DNA of 64,000 bases from contig JAXRKN010000032.1 in assembly GCA_038502055.1 (NCBI GenBank), positions 1,178,001 through 1,242,000 of the forward strand, written 5' to 3'. This document shows positions 15,401-30,400 of the stretch, one piece after another. Both the position numbers and the translations under genes were made by a program. Below the pieces are notes generated by a model. The model made no database searches. It was given only the letters and a program-made list of their open reading frames with translations, and was not told the DNA's origin. Position 1 is the first letter of the stretch. The number at the start of each line of letters is the position of its first letter. Source of the stretch: Tanytarsus gracilentus (Eukaryota > Arthropoda > Insecta > Diptera > Chironomidae).

Positions 15401-18400
15401 GTATAAATTTTTAAGAAACATTTAAATCGGCATAAAAATGAACATTTTGAGCATTAACAGATTGCGAGCTAATAAATAATAATTTATTAAGAAGTGAAAT
15501 GCCAGATAAATGGGTTGAGTAGAATTCAGATCTTCATTGACCGCATTTTTTAGTCGCCCTACAAAAATTAGAAAAGGTTTTCGTTAATTTTGTTTTCCAA
15601 AAAAACTATTTTACCGAGGATTTGTTCATAAAAGGAATTTTCACACCTATTCGGGCCCATTTTATAAACACATTCCAGAGAGAAAAATTTATGAACAATT
15701 CCTTTGGGTTATAAAAATAGGGAAAAAACTTAGCATTGGAATCGAGACACTAACCGTCATCATCTCCATAAATTCTGGAAAGAGAACAAACGGAAACACA
15801 ATTTAGAAAAAATCTGTGTAGGGCCATCATCACTTCACAAAAAAACACTCAAAGAAAAAATTCACAACTGATTTAAAAAAATAGTAAAAAAGCGCTTTTG
15901 CATGTTTTTCATAGAAAACACGAAGGAAGTAAATTTAAATCACATTAAGTAATATCTTGAATTGTGTGGAAATTCCATCAACGATCAAAAGCATTAAAGT
16001 TAAACTCATTTAGACATTTTCTTCCCTCCTTTCAAATTTCTCGACTAATTTGCCTCATGCCTAATGGCTGTAAATAGTCTTAAGGAAAACAAAATTAACT
16101 CGATAATTGCTTCCCCGCGTGTTGGCTCATTCTCGATTATGAACTTTGAGCCTATTCTTATGCACTAATTTATTTATGACGAAAAAAATGGAAGGAATAA
16201 GAAGGATAAAGTGAATATGTGAGTGGTTTTGGATATAAATGTTGGGTTTTGTAAAATTTGTAACGAAAAATTTATAAAATATAAAAAAGTTCATAAATTA
16301 TGAATTAATTTATTTCATTACTAAATTGATTAAGTTTATCATTCATAATTGATGAACATTTTCTTCGTAAAGTGCTCGCAACTTTTACCCACACAAAACT
16401 TATGAGTTTATGGGCGTATAGTCGTTAACTCCCAACCCATCTCAAAGTTTCGGTCAGTAAAAGTTTATTAGATTAATTAAATGCATTCTCAACGAGACTT
16501 ACCATCGAAATCGACAGTACCCGAACTATCCGTATCTATTTCAGCAATCATTTCTAGAAAATAAAAATGTGTTGTAGATTTTCTCTCGCAATAAAAATAT
16601 AAAATATTCAACACTTACCATTAAGCTGATCACCGGTTAGTTGGTCATCGAGAGCGGCGAGAATTTCACGTAATGATGATGTGGGAATATAGCCGTTGCC
16701 TGGGAGAAATTACATCATTATTAATGATTGATGAGCGCCACCTAAAGCTCACTCACCTTCCTTATCGTAAAGTCTGAACGCTTCCTTTAGTTCCTTTCTG
16801 CAAACGAGAATAAAAAGGTCACGAAGAGGGATTGTGAAAAAAAGAGATATTAAATTATTTTTTATAAAATTCATTGTTCCACCCCTGAAGTAAGGTTAAC
16901 TTACTGGAGAGCCTCATCATCTTCCTCTGAGAAATGCACAGCAACACGGCAAAATTCATCAAAAGTTAATGTTCCTTTTCCTATTGACAGTGAATATTCG
17001 CATTTGAAACATATTCGCGTAGGTTGAAAAAAGAGAGAGAAAAAAGTTAATGCTCGTTATATTTCATCGTCCTCTAAAAATAATTCATGTCGATTTAATT
17101 AAATTTTTGTGTGGTTTTAATGGCAACGGTCATTAGGAAAGGTTGGCGGAACGCTCGCCAACACAATGGTGTAAAAGGTTCGTAACGTCATAAAATTTCT
17201 CCAAAGGGATATTATGAAAATTAAAATGTCAAAGTAGGACAATGAAAATATTTTTTATGAAAAAATCAAAAACTTTTTTAAAACACTTAAGAAAATTATT
17301 CAAAATTGTTAAAAAATTACAGCTACAAAATTTTAAGGTTCTGCGCATTATCTTCGTAAAATTGATCTTTTATGTCAGCTTAAAAATTTTAACAAAACTC
17401 CAATTTGTCACTTTATCTTTAAAAGCTTTTTAGCGTCCAATTTGTTTTTAACACATTAAAAAATTTCCCGCCATAACTTAAAACATTTCCCTCGGGTCAG
17501 GAAAGAGAGAAAAGTGAAAAATGGTTTGAAAAACTTTTCGTAAAAGTCTTAATGGGAGTGAAAAACTATTTTAAAGGTTCTCAAGAAAATTCTTTCGATT
17601 CTTTTAAGCATTAAAAAGAGAAATATGTTAATGACGCAAAATTTATTGTTAAACTTTGAAATTTGGTACTCGGGCAAAAATTCCCGAGTTATAGCTCTAA
17701 AGTCGACTCTTACAAATTTAGGCTTTAACGAAGATTAAAACTGTCAATATTTCACATTCAAGCCTCATAATCTAATTTTGGCAGAAATATTTTTTGGCAC
17801 CAAAAGTCATCAATGGAGAATGAAAATTAATTCCATGGTCAAAGTCGATTCGAGTATTTATTAGATTCGTAATGTTCCAAATTCATTCTTGACACTTGAC
17901 ACAAATTTGTAATTTCTAAAAAATGATCAAAATGAATATTTTCTTTGGGGTTAATTAAGATTCTAGAGATGCAGCTCAGTTGATTTTTCTCACTCGAAGA
18001 AGAAGCGAACAAATTTTATTTCTCCATATAAAAAGCAAATTTAATCTTAAAACAATAATAATAATTTTAATGATGTTCGGCATTCATTAAAATTCTTTTC
18101 CACTCAACCAAATCGAGAAGAAGAAAAAGCGAGTCAAACTCTCCAAGGCTTAAGAGAAACAAGCACATTGAAAGTGCCATAGCGAACAAAAAAAAGTTTT
18201 GTTGAGGAAAAAAGTTTTTACTGCAATTTCTTCGAGCATACAAAGTGGCTTTAGTGCATTTGTGCAGAGGAAAAAATTTACAAGGCGGTAAAAAGCCATT
18301 GCAGCTCTGAAAGTGGTTCTAAAAGACTTAATTAAAACGTCGTTTGTGCCTTTCTTTCGTGTTTAAAGCTTATGAAAATGTTAAAACATCTCCTGGACAA

Positions 18401-21400
18401 GGTATTTTGTGTTTCATAATTGCTGCAACATTTAATTCAATTATTCATGTTCGCGCGCAACTGAAAATTTAATTAAAACCCCTTTTTCCGGATTGATGTT
18501 TTTTTCATGGATGACAATTAACAGCAAACGCGGTGCAATGTGACAGCGAGCACGAAATTAAATTTCATGCGATTTAATTGAATTTGGCCATGCCAAAATT
18601 TGACGAGGGATTTTGACATTAAAAGAGTTAATTTGAAAATGTTCAAGGGAGTGAAACCTTTAAATTTTTATAAAAATTCCTCCTACACATTAAATCTCCA
18701 TGTCACCCCTTAAAAAGCTCGAAAATGACAACAAAAGCTGTCAGTCGCTCTTCTTGATTTTCCGTCTTATCACAAGTCACTTATTGTTATAAATTCATTA
18801 AATTCTATGACAGTTTCATTATTGTGGAGATATTGAAATGAAAAGATAAGATGAAATGTTAAATAAAGTGACATTTTAGTGTGAAACATCGAAACAAATA
18901 AAATGGCTCATATTTTTCACTGTAAAATACACTCGCAGATCTCTTCGATGGCATACATAAGCGCCTTATGGCATTTATGAGCAAGAGAGTAAAAATTTTT
19001 TCTTCGCGACACAAACATTCATATTTCCTTCACACTTCGCTTCGCAACAATAAATCAAGTGACAAAAAGCACTTTGCCGGCACGTTGAGAAAGTTTGCAG
19101 AATGAAAAAAAATATTTTCACTCCATATCATTCCATTGTGCAATCTCTCTCACATCCGTCGTGTTTTCCTTTTTCTTATTCAATTTTCAATTCAACTTTA
19201 CTCTTTTTTATCCATATGAAATTTAATTTTTGAGGTATAAAAACCACAATTGAAGCCACATGAGAAAAATTATGCATGCATGTTTCCACCCTTTTTGTTT
19301 ATGCTCCCCTCGTCATTCAATATTAAATTTATTTATCAAAGTCAGCTCGGCGGAGTGTCAACGTGACTGTGCAGCGAAAAAAAAATATCGCAATATGTGA
19401 AAAGAAGCATTGACACGATGAGAAATGGATATTTTCAATGAGAAAATCAACATAAGTGTATTAAGTCGTCACATTTTCTCTGTCATTATGAGAATCATTC
19501 GTATTTAATTATTTTCACATTTGTATGCTAATTATGAGTGAGTTATTGATTGCTGAAATCTGATCGGAAATCAGAGTTGTGATGGAGATTGATATTTGAA
19601 CTTTTAAGACAAATTTTTTAAATATTTGAAATTTGTTAAAATTTTAACGGTTGAATAACTTTTAAAAAATACCATCTCAACTCTGTCAATATTTGAAGCA
19701 AAAATTATGATTAATTTACCATCGCTCGACTGAACTTGTATAAATCACAGACGTTCCTCGCATAGATGATATTATGAATGAGATCGATTGATTGATGATT
19801 GATTATGAGAAAATTTCACTTGAAAACATTTTTTTTGGCTAAAGTATCATTCATTGAGGAGTGTTCATAATTCACTAGAAAATAAAATGGAATTTCACAA
19901 CACGAGCCGAACACATGTTTCTCGAATATCAACCCAATTTTTGAGAAATAAATTCCACAAGCGAAATGTTCAATTATGCTGTTTTTTTCGCGAATCCACT
20001 CAAAATTTTATGGAATTATTTGAGAATTTTTGCTCGTGTTGTAAATTACCACAAAACGCACAGTTCATTAAAATCCTCAAAGATTTATGGCCACTAAAAA
20101 AGAAAGCATAGCGTGTTGAATTTCCATTTCGAGCAAGGGAAGGAAAATTTTCAAAAAATATCTAATAAATTCCATCTCGCGACTTAACCTCTTCGCTGAT
20201 CCCCGGGTGACAAAAAAAATTATACCGCAAAAGAGCTTTTAAACATGAAATATATTTTACGACCATCTTTTTTCGTGTGGCATTTATATCTTTTTATTTC
20301 GGCGGATTATTTATTTCCATTCCACTTCACATTATCATCATTATGAGGTTAAAATTGAAATTAAATGAAATTTTACGGTTTGTTTACGAAGATGAAGAAA
20401 TTTTTAAGCTGTTTTCAATTTTCAACTGTTTTGCAGTTAAGTTGTTTCAAGAGTTGTTTAAATTTTAATTACATTGAAGAAAAAGTTTAATTAAACAAAG
20501 TGATGAATTTTAAAAATAATGAAAATCACAGTCAATTGTCACCACGTGGCGATAATTAGAATTTTTTAATCTTCGCAGGAAAAAAAACACTCCTTCGCAC
20601 ATTCTCCGGCTCAGTGCTGTCATCGACAAGGCCATAGCATAAATCTGTCACCTGTGTAGATGAAGAATTGCGCGTTCCACCTTATTTCACATGGCGACAC
20701 TTCTGACTATTCATTATAGTCCGTTAATTCTCCATATAAATTTTAAACGCACGTATGTGTGTGCGACTAGTCGTGCGCGAATTAAATGGATTACAAATTT
20801 GAAAAATGAATGCGCCATGATGTGTGTGTGTGTGCGGGTTAAAAAATTAAGGCAATGAATAAATCGCCATATATATCAGCAAGTGGTAGAATATGGCGTG
20901 CCATATTAAAGAGTGTGTGATGAAATTTATGGAGCTCATAATTCTCCCGCTCCATTCCATTACATGACATCGGGTAATTTTTGTACAAAAATGGAGTATA
21001 AATTTGCTAATTTTTGCGAAACACATTTCAGTTTCTTCTCTTCGTTGAAGGAAGTTTTCAGCTGCTTATGAATTCTGTCGACAAATCGATAGAGACATGG
21101 CATAGCACACATAATATAGAGTCACGAAAAGATTTATGATTCAAGTGCGAGGTCAATGGCGAAAAAAGTTGAGAAATTTCTTCTTCTTAATTCACATTTT
21201 TTTCCTCTCCATGATTGATTGCGAAAATTTTTCTACCGCTCCCTTTTTTATTCAAACATACCTTCGGTATCCTCTGCAGACAATAATCCATCCAATTCAC
21301 TATCGTCATAAGTATAGCCGAGTGTATTGAGAATTAAGCGAACTTTTGCTAATTCTATTTTTCCCGTTTTGCAAGAATCAAACATAAAAAATGCTCGACG

Positions 21401-24400
21401 AAGCACTATAAAAAATTTAATATTTCCACAATTGCAATTCACGTGTTGAAAAATATATATTTAAACTCACATTGGACATGCTCATCGTCCATTTCCTGAG
21501 CGAAATTTTTTTGAATATGTGAAGAGGATATGAAAAAAGTTTTTAAAAAAATTAATTAAATCTTTAGACACATAAATTGCAGATAGAATATGATTAAGTT
21601 TTTACGATGCATGAAATGGAAAAAATCTAATATTTCCGAGATAAAAATGCATTGGTATATTTTTATCACATAATTTTTTTGAATATTTTAAATACACTGT
21701 TAAAATTTTAATTACTTGTTTCTATAAAAAAAAAGTTTAGTTTTTTATACAAAAATAATTTAAATTTTCATGTGAATTTCATTTCATCAAAAATATTTTC
21801 ACATAAAAATTTAAATTATTTTTTATCACAATTTTAATTTTATTTTATTAAAAATAATTTTTCTAGAAAATTTTTTCTTCAACTAACAACGACACTCATG
21901 GTGATTTATTAAGAAGGGACAAAACCGAATTTAATCGCGACCTATGACTCCTTTCGAAGGAGAGTGACGAGAGACTGACTAACTGGCTCTCTTTAATTAA
22001 AAAAATTTAACTATTGAATATTATTCCGGGGTGCTCAAATCAAATAATTCCGTTCAACTGAAGTAGAGATTTAAATTTCATTTGGATTTTATATTTAAAA
22101 GTGTTCCATTTGCCGAGTCTTAGACACATCGACAATTTTCATTTTTCCGCGCTGGCGGTTCATAAACACGAGAGTTTTTCAAAAGGAAAAAAAACAGAGT
22201 TTTTATATTCGCTTTCACAGAAGAATTGAGAGTGAGAGAATCTGATATTATGTATTATTTTAAAACATCTTTCCAGTAGATTTCGTTTGTGGAGTGGAGA
22301 CGCATTTACTGCCTTCACGAAAAAAAATTAATTGACGATGTCCGTCTGTGAACTCGAGAGGAAATAATTGAAATTAAACTTTCATGAACTTTGCATGTAG
22401 TTTTTGGATTTTTTAGGAATTTTTCTAAATATTAAATTTTCTCAAAATTATTCAACTGCACACTGGGCACAAACTACACGGCGCTTCTCAATGGAAAAAT
22501 TCTCGTCGAGTGCGGAATGATGAGTTTATAATAACATGTCATAATTTTATATACTCGCGACACAGATGACTCTAAATTAACGATGTACATCGCACAATCA
22601 CTTAGTATAAATGCTAATGAAACATGATGTGAAATAAACAAAATTCCAATTACTTTTTAAGAGGCTCCATAAAGAATTTCTCTCGCAAAGTCGCATTCTC
22701 GCGCTCAATGAGGTGCAAGAAGAATGAAATTGTTGAAAATTGTTTCATGTCATCTGTGCTCTACTTAAGTTCAACAACTGGAAATTTTCCTATTGAAATT
22801 CGATAGCTAATAGCGTTTAAATCTCTGTCGCCATCCCGACACATTTTTTTCATATTCACATTTCACTTCCGCGGGTGGAGCACGCGATGATGTTGTGCGG
22901 TACATGACCGTGAAAATTTTGACACATGTGATGACAAAAATATTCGGAAAGGAATTTCACGGTGATTAATTGCAAATCAGTCGCTTTCACATGTGAAATT
23001 AATTTATTTTCTTTGTTACAACTTGCATTAAAAGAAAATTTGAAATTTTGTAAACCGTTAAATTTTAAAAAAGCGCAATCAAAAATGAACTGCCGCACTT
23101 GAGAGTTTTATTGCTCTCTTTTATTTTAGCATAATGATAATGCAAATAAAAAAGCCATTCTCTCAGTCACCCATGGCCATAAACATTCATATGAGATGGA
23201 AATTTCAAAGTGAGATTTCTATTATTTATGTGATGATATACAAAACATTATCATCATTTCTTCTTTCCAACCACTGCATATCTAGCCTGTTGGCAGTTGC
23301 TCGAAGGAAAAGTGTGCTGAAAGCGCGGAAGAAAAATTTTATAAACTTGATACAGAAAAGAATTCTCTCGCTCCTGTTTTATATCATTTCGGTATCATAG
23401 TCCGTTGCTATTTTAATTAAAAGAATGAAAATGAAACTTCACGCTTAAATCACATGGAAGAGAATTTCATAATTAAAAAAATTTATCAAAGCGCCAGTTT
23501 TTTTTATTGTCGCCGCGATATCTGAAAAAAGAGAGAAATTTTTTCATCAAAATTAAAAATCACATAGCTCAACACTTTTACGGCGCTCTCGGTTAAATTC
23601 TCAAATTCATTGCAGATGCGTTCAATGAGCTTAAATTTATGTTTTATGAGGCTCGAGGATAAAAATCGATGTTGAAGCGGAATGATAGATGTGAGCATGA
23701 TATCAGGTGGAAAATATTCGCAATAAATTTATTTTCTCTATTTGTACCGACAGAGCGACGCTTGAAGGAATTTTAAATTCCAAATTTAAATTCTTGAAAA
23801 GGGGTGGAATTTTTTTGTAATTTTAAAAATTTTAAATTTTTTTGGAAATTTGTAAATTTTTATCTTAATTTTAACCTCATTTCTCCCATTTTAGCTTATT
23901 TTTATGTCTAATGACTTCTTTGTCAGTCTTCGCGAAATAAGTTCATTCATTCTTTTCATCACTTAGTAAATGAAAAAATATGTTAACAACCGTGATGATG
24001 ACGATGTTGGTGATGATGATTAAAAAATATTCGTCAATGATCGTGTGGAAATTGCTCATTTTGAGTGTTCATCATGACAATAATCGAGCATGAGTGCTTT
24101 TAGTCAAAAAAACACTTAAAATTCTAATTATGGATCAAGAATTTATTTTGTGTAGTGCAACGACATTTTAGGGGAATTTGAAATTAATTTTTGTTTCTTT
24201 CGATGATTTTCTTTTTTTAATATAGAGAGTTCTTTTCATGTGAGAATGATAAAAAAGCTAAGCGGTGAATTTTAATCATTTAATTTTTCTCGTTTTTGCA
24301 ATTTAGGCACGTAACAAACCGGCTGATGGAAGCGGACATCTCAAGCAGGTAAATTTTTTTGAGATGTGGTGAAAACATTTTTAATTGCTTTGTTTTAAAA

Positions 24401-27400
24401 ATTTAATTGGAACATTTAAATTAAATTTTTTTGACAACTGATTTTTATCAACTTCAATTTTTTTTAAAATACATTTTTTATCTTCACTATGAGCTATTAC
24501 TCATGAAATTTTTAAACATTTTTATCAAAATTCTTCTCACGTTCCAAATTTAATTTCCAGCGTGAGAAAACGCCAACTCCAAGTCACCACAAAGGGGGCT
24601 CCCAATCAAAAGCTGTAGCGCATTCAGCAAAGCAGCCTCCACCTGGAAAACAGGGATCACTTTCGAAGCAGGGTTCCATACAAAAGTCTCCCTCGTCAAT
24701 AGACCGTGACTTTGCAATTTCAACACCTAAACAGCACTCGCTGACTCCCGGTCAGAAGAAGAAGAACAAGAAGAAGGCCGTTTACGATCTGTTCGTTAAG
24801 ATCGATATTGTAAGTATTGAGAATATTTAAAAATATTTAATCGACTTTGAAGAAATTGATGAAAACCACATATAAAAATTTAATTCCAATAATTTCTTTT
24901 GACACCAGAGTTGAACTACCCTCGATAAATTTCATAATAAATATTCTACGCGTGTCTCTTCTTGCATAAAATCATGTATATCGTTTATCAAATATTGCCA
25001 TTGGAATAATGTCAAACTATCGCCAAAAATGAATTCTAATTTTCTCTGAAAATGGCAATCCATAAAATTGACTAAAGCAATAGGACAAAATGTTCTTTTT
25101 TCCATCCAACATGAGCATTAATTTTCCCAAAAATCAAGAATCATCAAAATTTCTTAATTAAATTGCCATCGATTTTCTGTCTGAGTTTTATTGTTTTTTG
25201 CTACTGTCTTATGTACACACTCATATGATGTTTAATTAAATCGTATATGACGCTCTTGAGCCATGAAAATGAATATTCGCTCGCTGAAATGAAATTGAAA
25301 ATATGTTTGTTGGCTTTTCTCTTGAGCTATAAAGTCTTAAGTGAAATGGAAACTTAAATCAACTGGAATAATGTAAATATGAAATTTTACTCCATTAAAG
25401 CGATTGAATTTATTGAGAAATTTTATATGTTTTTCAAAAAATTCGTAAAGTTTCCACACTTTAAAAATTTTACTTTTTAATTATCTTCACAAGCCATGGA
25501 ATGAAGTGCGAAGGTGCGCGGTTTATTTTAGTCGTCATCATTTTCATTTTCTCAAATCGCACAGTGTCTGTAGCGTCATCGAAAAAAAATATTCATGTTT
25601 AAACAAAATAAAAGAAGGAAGTAAGAAATTTTTTTTACATACAACGAAGAATTTTTTTTCGTCTCTCTTTTGATCTTAAAATAGAAAATGAGAGATACTT
25701 AATTAAAACATCTTGATATTTTCTCACAATGACATGGATCAAATAACTAATTGTTTAGCGTGCCTTCTAAGTTTAGACAGTCATTGCTTAAAAATTTCCA
25801 GAACATTTTCACAATGATAATTTTTGATATTCATCACGTTTGGCAAATTTTCCGTCTCGTATTTTTATATTTTGTCTGAAAATGATGAGAAATTTATTTT
25901 TTTGGCAAACATCTTTTAGGGTCAAGCGTAAGTGATGGATGGAAATATTTCTAAAATATGAAGAAAATTATATATCAAATTTTATTTCTATGAATTTAAA
26001 TTTATTTTAATAATTATTTTTTTTATGCTACTCCAATTTTTAAAATCCTCCCAAAAATATTTTTTTACCTCTCACTGCTCACATTTAATGAATTGTGAGA
26101 AAAAAATTAAATACAATTTTTTTTCTTCTCAAACAGTAAAAGTCAAACAGTTTTGATTTTAGACGCATAACCGACGGTTGTTAGTTTATTAAACGCTCAA
26201 TTTAAAAAACACACAAAGTGACACGATAAGCAAAAAAAATCAATCAGCAGTTTCTAAAAATAGCAAAGTGATCGAATTTATTGCTGGATAAAATTCTTTC
26301 AGTAAATTACAAAAATCATCAAACGAGGGAGGAAAAATTGTCACTCTCATTTTCTTTGTTACTTTACTCAGTAATAAAAGTGACACGAGAAGCATCTGTT
26401 CACCAAAAAAAACTGCTGAAGTGAAAGAGTCAATGTCAATTTTTCTCGTGCTCTCCCTTTTCCTCTTAAATAAACTTTTTCTGTGAAATCATCGTGTGAT
26501 TCACATTTTTCGAGAGTGTCATCGTGCTAAATTTTTAGTGTGTTTTAGTAAAGACAAAAAAGAAAAGGGATTTTTTGACATTTAACATCTAATCTGACCT
26601 TGTTAGTAGGATAGGTTATGTCAGTTCGTTTATAGTCAATATAAAAGTAATCTGTGTCATAAAATAATGGCAACCAAAAGCACTGGCGAGGAAGAAGTTT
26701 ATAAGCGAGAATATCGACGAATAAAATCACTCGTGTCGAGTGCGTACGTTCGCCAAACATCGGTATGTTATCCACGGAATTGTTAAGAAGAATTGCTTGA
26801 ACGTGAGCCGCCGTTTAGATGTGAAAGTCCTCGAACATGTGTTTCAATTATGATGTCATGTGATATTGGACATGATTTACGATTTTATTCATGACTGTGT
26901 CCCTTTTTCGCATTTCATGAGATTACTTTTATCTTTCCAAATAAACCTTTTGACCTTCGAGATTTTGTTATGAGATCAATGAGGATGTTTGACACTGGTC
27001 AGATTTTTTTTTATTTAAAATTATGAAAATTGAAGTTTTTAAATTCAAAATAAAATCCATGATTTTAAGTAATATCCAGAGTGTTAAGCCCCTTTCTATA
27101 TTTCATCAAGAATAAGAAAACTAATTCCTATTCCATCCTTGTCCTTGACTCACCCATACTGAGAAAGAGAAATTATTCTATGAAATTATTTTCATCCACT
27201 GCCTCAACAATTTAGTCGCAAACAATAAATCGGAAAAGGTTCAATTTCTAAGACATTTATTGATTTTATTGCTAAAACTTTTCTTCTTTCTGCCATTTTC
27301 ATTGAAAAAATGACGATGACAATATTTGGGCATGAAAAAAGATTTTTTTGCCCTTCTAAAGGACTCGAAATCGATTAAATTCACGCTGTTATCAGCACCA

Positions 27401-30400
27401 TTTTCTACTAATGTATCTCGTGACTAAAACAAACTTAATTTAAACTTTTTTCCCTTCGTCATTGTTTCTTGGGGAAGTTGGAGTGAAAATTTGATTTTAA
27501 AATTAAATATTTAATCACAAGAAAGTTTAAATTTTTCTATTGCAAAAGTGGTGAGAACTTTTGAATTTACAGAGAATATTTATCTATTTTTCCATCAATA
27601 GAATAAAGCATTTAATTTTAAATTTTTTAAATATTGGATCCATCGAATTTCAACTCCAATTCTTCACTAAAAAAAGTGAAAAAACTTTGCTTCTTTACCT
27701 TTTTCGTAACTAATCAACATTACATTTCTCTTTATCACTTTACAGTCGGAATATGGTCTTACCGAGGAGCAAGTAGCAGGTGAGTTTAACATTAATTTTA
27801 TTTCCCTCTGCTTAATTTGAACACACGCGAAGGCAATTTACCGGGAGAAAAACTTTTTTTTCAGAGTCATGAAAAGCTTACAATTTTTTTTGGCAAATTC
27901 AACAAAAAATTTTCACTCCCAAATATTTCCGCATATAAATCAGATGAGATTGTTTAAAACTTGTGGATGTAGAGAAAAGTGTGTCAATGTTAATATCAAA
28001 TAAATCCAGGAAGCTCCTGTAAAACTTGACCTCAAAAGCTCACAGAACCGAAATAAAAAAAGTGGAACAACATCCCGGGATTTCATCTCCGGAGATGATA
28101 AAATTTTCCTCAACACTTGACACACATTTTATGTTAAATTTCTCTCGCGATATTTTGTGTCCACATAAAATTTGCAAATAACCATGTTGAACGCATTCGT
28201 GCAACGCAAACAACACAGCGACACTGTTTTTGGTTTCTAATTAAATTTCTGGCTTGAAACTAATGTTTCGTGAATATGCTTTCAATTTTTATTCATGCTC
28301 TCAATAATCGTAAATTTAATTTCTTTGAGAGAAATTTCAATTAAGTTCCAAAAAAAACTTCCTGAATTGAAAAGTTTAATGTCGCAAAATGAAGTCGTGC
28401 GAGCGCTAATTAAGTACATCAATAAAGTTCAAATGTTCATTTTGTAATTTTCAGAATTCAAGGAAGTTTTCATGCTTTTCGATAAGGACGAAGATGGATC
28501 GATAACATTGGCTGAGTTGGCTGTTGTGATGCGTTCATTGGGACAACGTCCGACAGGTAATTTTAGCATGTTGAATGGTGGAACAGATTAAAATTTAAAG
28601 TCCAGCGGTTGACTTTAAGGCAGGATAAAAATTCACACATGAAATCTTTATAATTTTTCATCATCTATAGATGCATCTAAAAATTCCTATCATATTTACA
28701 GAAACTGAGCTTCGAAATATGGTTAATGATGTCGATCAGAACGATAACGGCATGATTGAATTTAATGAATTTCTGCAAATGATGTCGAAGAAGATGCGCG
28801 AGGGTGATAGCGAGGATGAGCTGAAGGAAGCGTTCAAGTGAGTACCGACAATTTAATTATATGCGTGACAGCATGAGCTCCTATCTCTCAATTTCATGTT
28901 TCTCACATTTCCATATACACCAAAAATTATGGTGATGATGATGATGATGATGTGCTTGATGTACAGAGCACGACTGAAGATAGTCTCAAAGTGAGATGTG
29001 AACTGAAATACAAAATAAATTTCCAACCTCAAAATTGCATACACTTTTGCCGATATGAAATTTCTCTCTTGACGATGATGACATGGAGTAGATTTAATAT
29101 TCAGATAATCAGACGAGCTTTTGTAGTCCTTATGAGGATACAAGAACGGCAGTCAAAAGAACATGACGATGGCAAATTGCAGTCATGACATTTTTATTAC
29201 ATTGCCATCGGAAATTTTCATTGATGATCTATTGGGTTTAAGTGTAAGGCAAAGTGGGCTTGTGAACATATCATGAAGTTGGATAAAAAAAATTGTTCAA
29301 AAAGTCAATATTGAATGTTTGAGAAATTCAATTATTTTAACATGCAGTTGGATGAGTTTTCAATTGTTTTGCGATAAAAGTTTTTAATTTTTTTGAGCAT
29401 TTTTTTAAAACATGACTTTTCGTAATTCAAAAATGTTCTTTCATATTTTTACCAAACAAACCCTTTTTTAAATGTGGCACAGGAAGCTTGCATTCCTCTG
29501 TAATTTCACTTTAATGTCTTCCTTTAAAAATAATCTACTGCTCTAAATATTTCTTCTCTTCCTTTCGCCTATATTTCATGCCGTGGCTATTATTTTCAGT
29601 TTACTAGCATCAAGTGAAATTTAATTTCAAGTACATGTTGTGTATTGTGGGCTGGAGGCGAGAGAAAGACTGCGGTTAGCATATAATAATTTATCTGTGG
29701 CTCCTCCTCGAGTATTTTCAGTTTTCAATAATTCGAGAGAGGAAAAATCGAAAGCCAACAAAGCCATTCCCGTTAGCGGTTGAGAGCGAGAAAAAGTTGG
29801 AATTTATCGCAATAATATTTGCAAAAAAAAGAATTTTTTCGTTGCATGTTTGTGAACTTCCTTGAGATTGCACGATGACACAAAAACAACGTAGCGCTTC
29901 CCGAAAAAAAAGAGACAACAAAAGATTCTCTCAAGGGAAAGAGGAAACAAAATGCAAAATCCGCTTTTATGGCTTTTCTTTTGAGCTCCTCGAGACTTGC
30001 TGTCTCCACTGCAGATTTAGCGATAAATTTCCTTCTCGAAATCTGTGTTGTTTGTGCAGCTCGCCACCATTCGAACATGTCATGGTTGTTTTCCTCCTCG
30101 ATCTATCGGATTTTCTTCTTTCATCCCACACACATGTTCGTGCATGAATGAACTGATAAGTAATGAAATTTCTAACATTTCCTTACGCAATTCAGCAATT
30201 TTTTGTATTTGCATTTGAGAAATGAAACAAAAGAATGACCTCATTTGATAACAAAATATCGAGGACAAAATTAATTGGAAATTTATGCGACAATTAGCAA
30301 ATTTTATGAATGAGCTTTTATGAGCGAGATAAAAATTAGCAAGAAGAGAAAATGTGCTAAAATTTAACGTTTTAATTAAAATTAATTTCTACAATTAAAC

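Noticed and set aside
28926..28953. GATGAT run as a functional element
   Set aside because: A simple microsatellite in an intron of the calmodulin-like gene.
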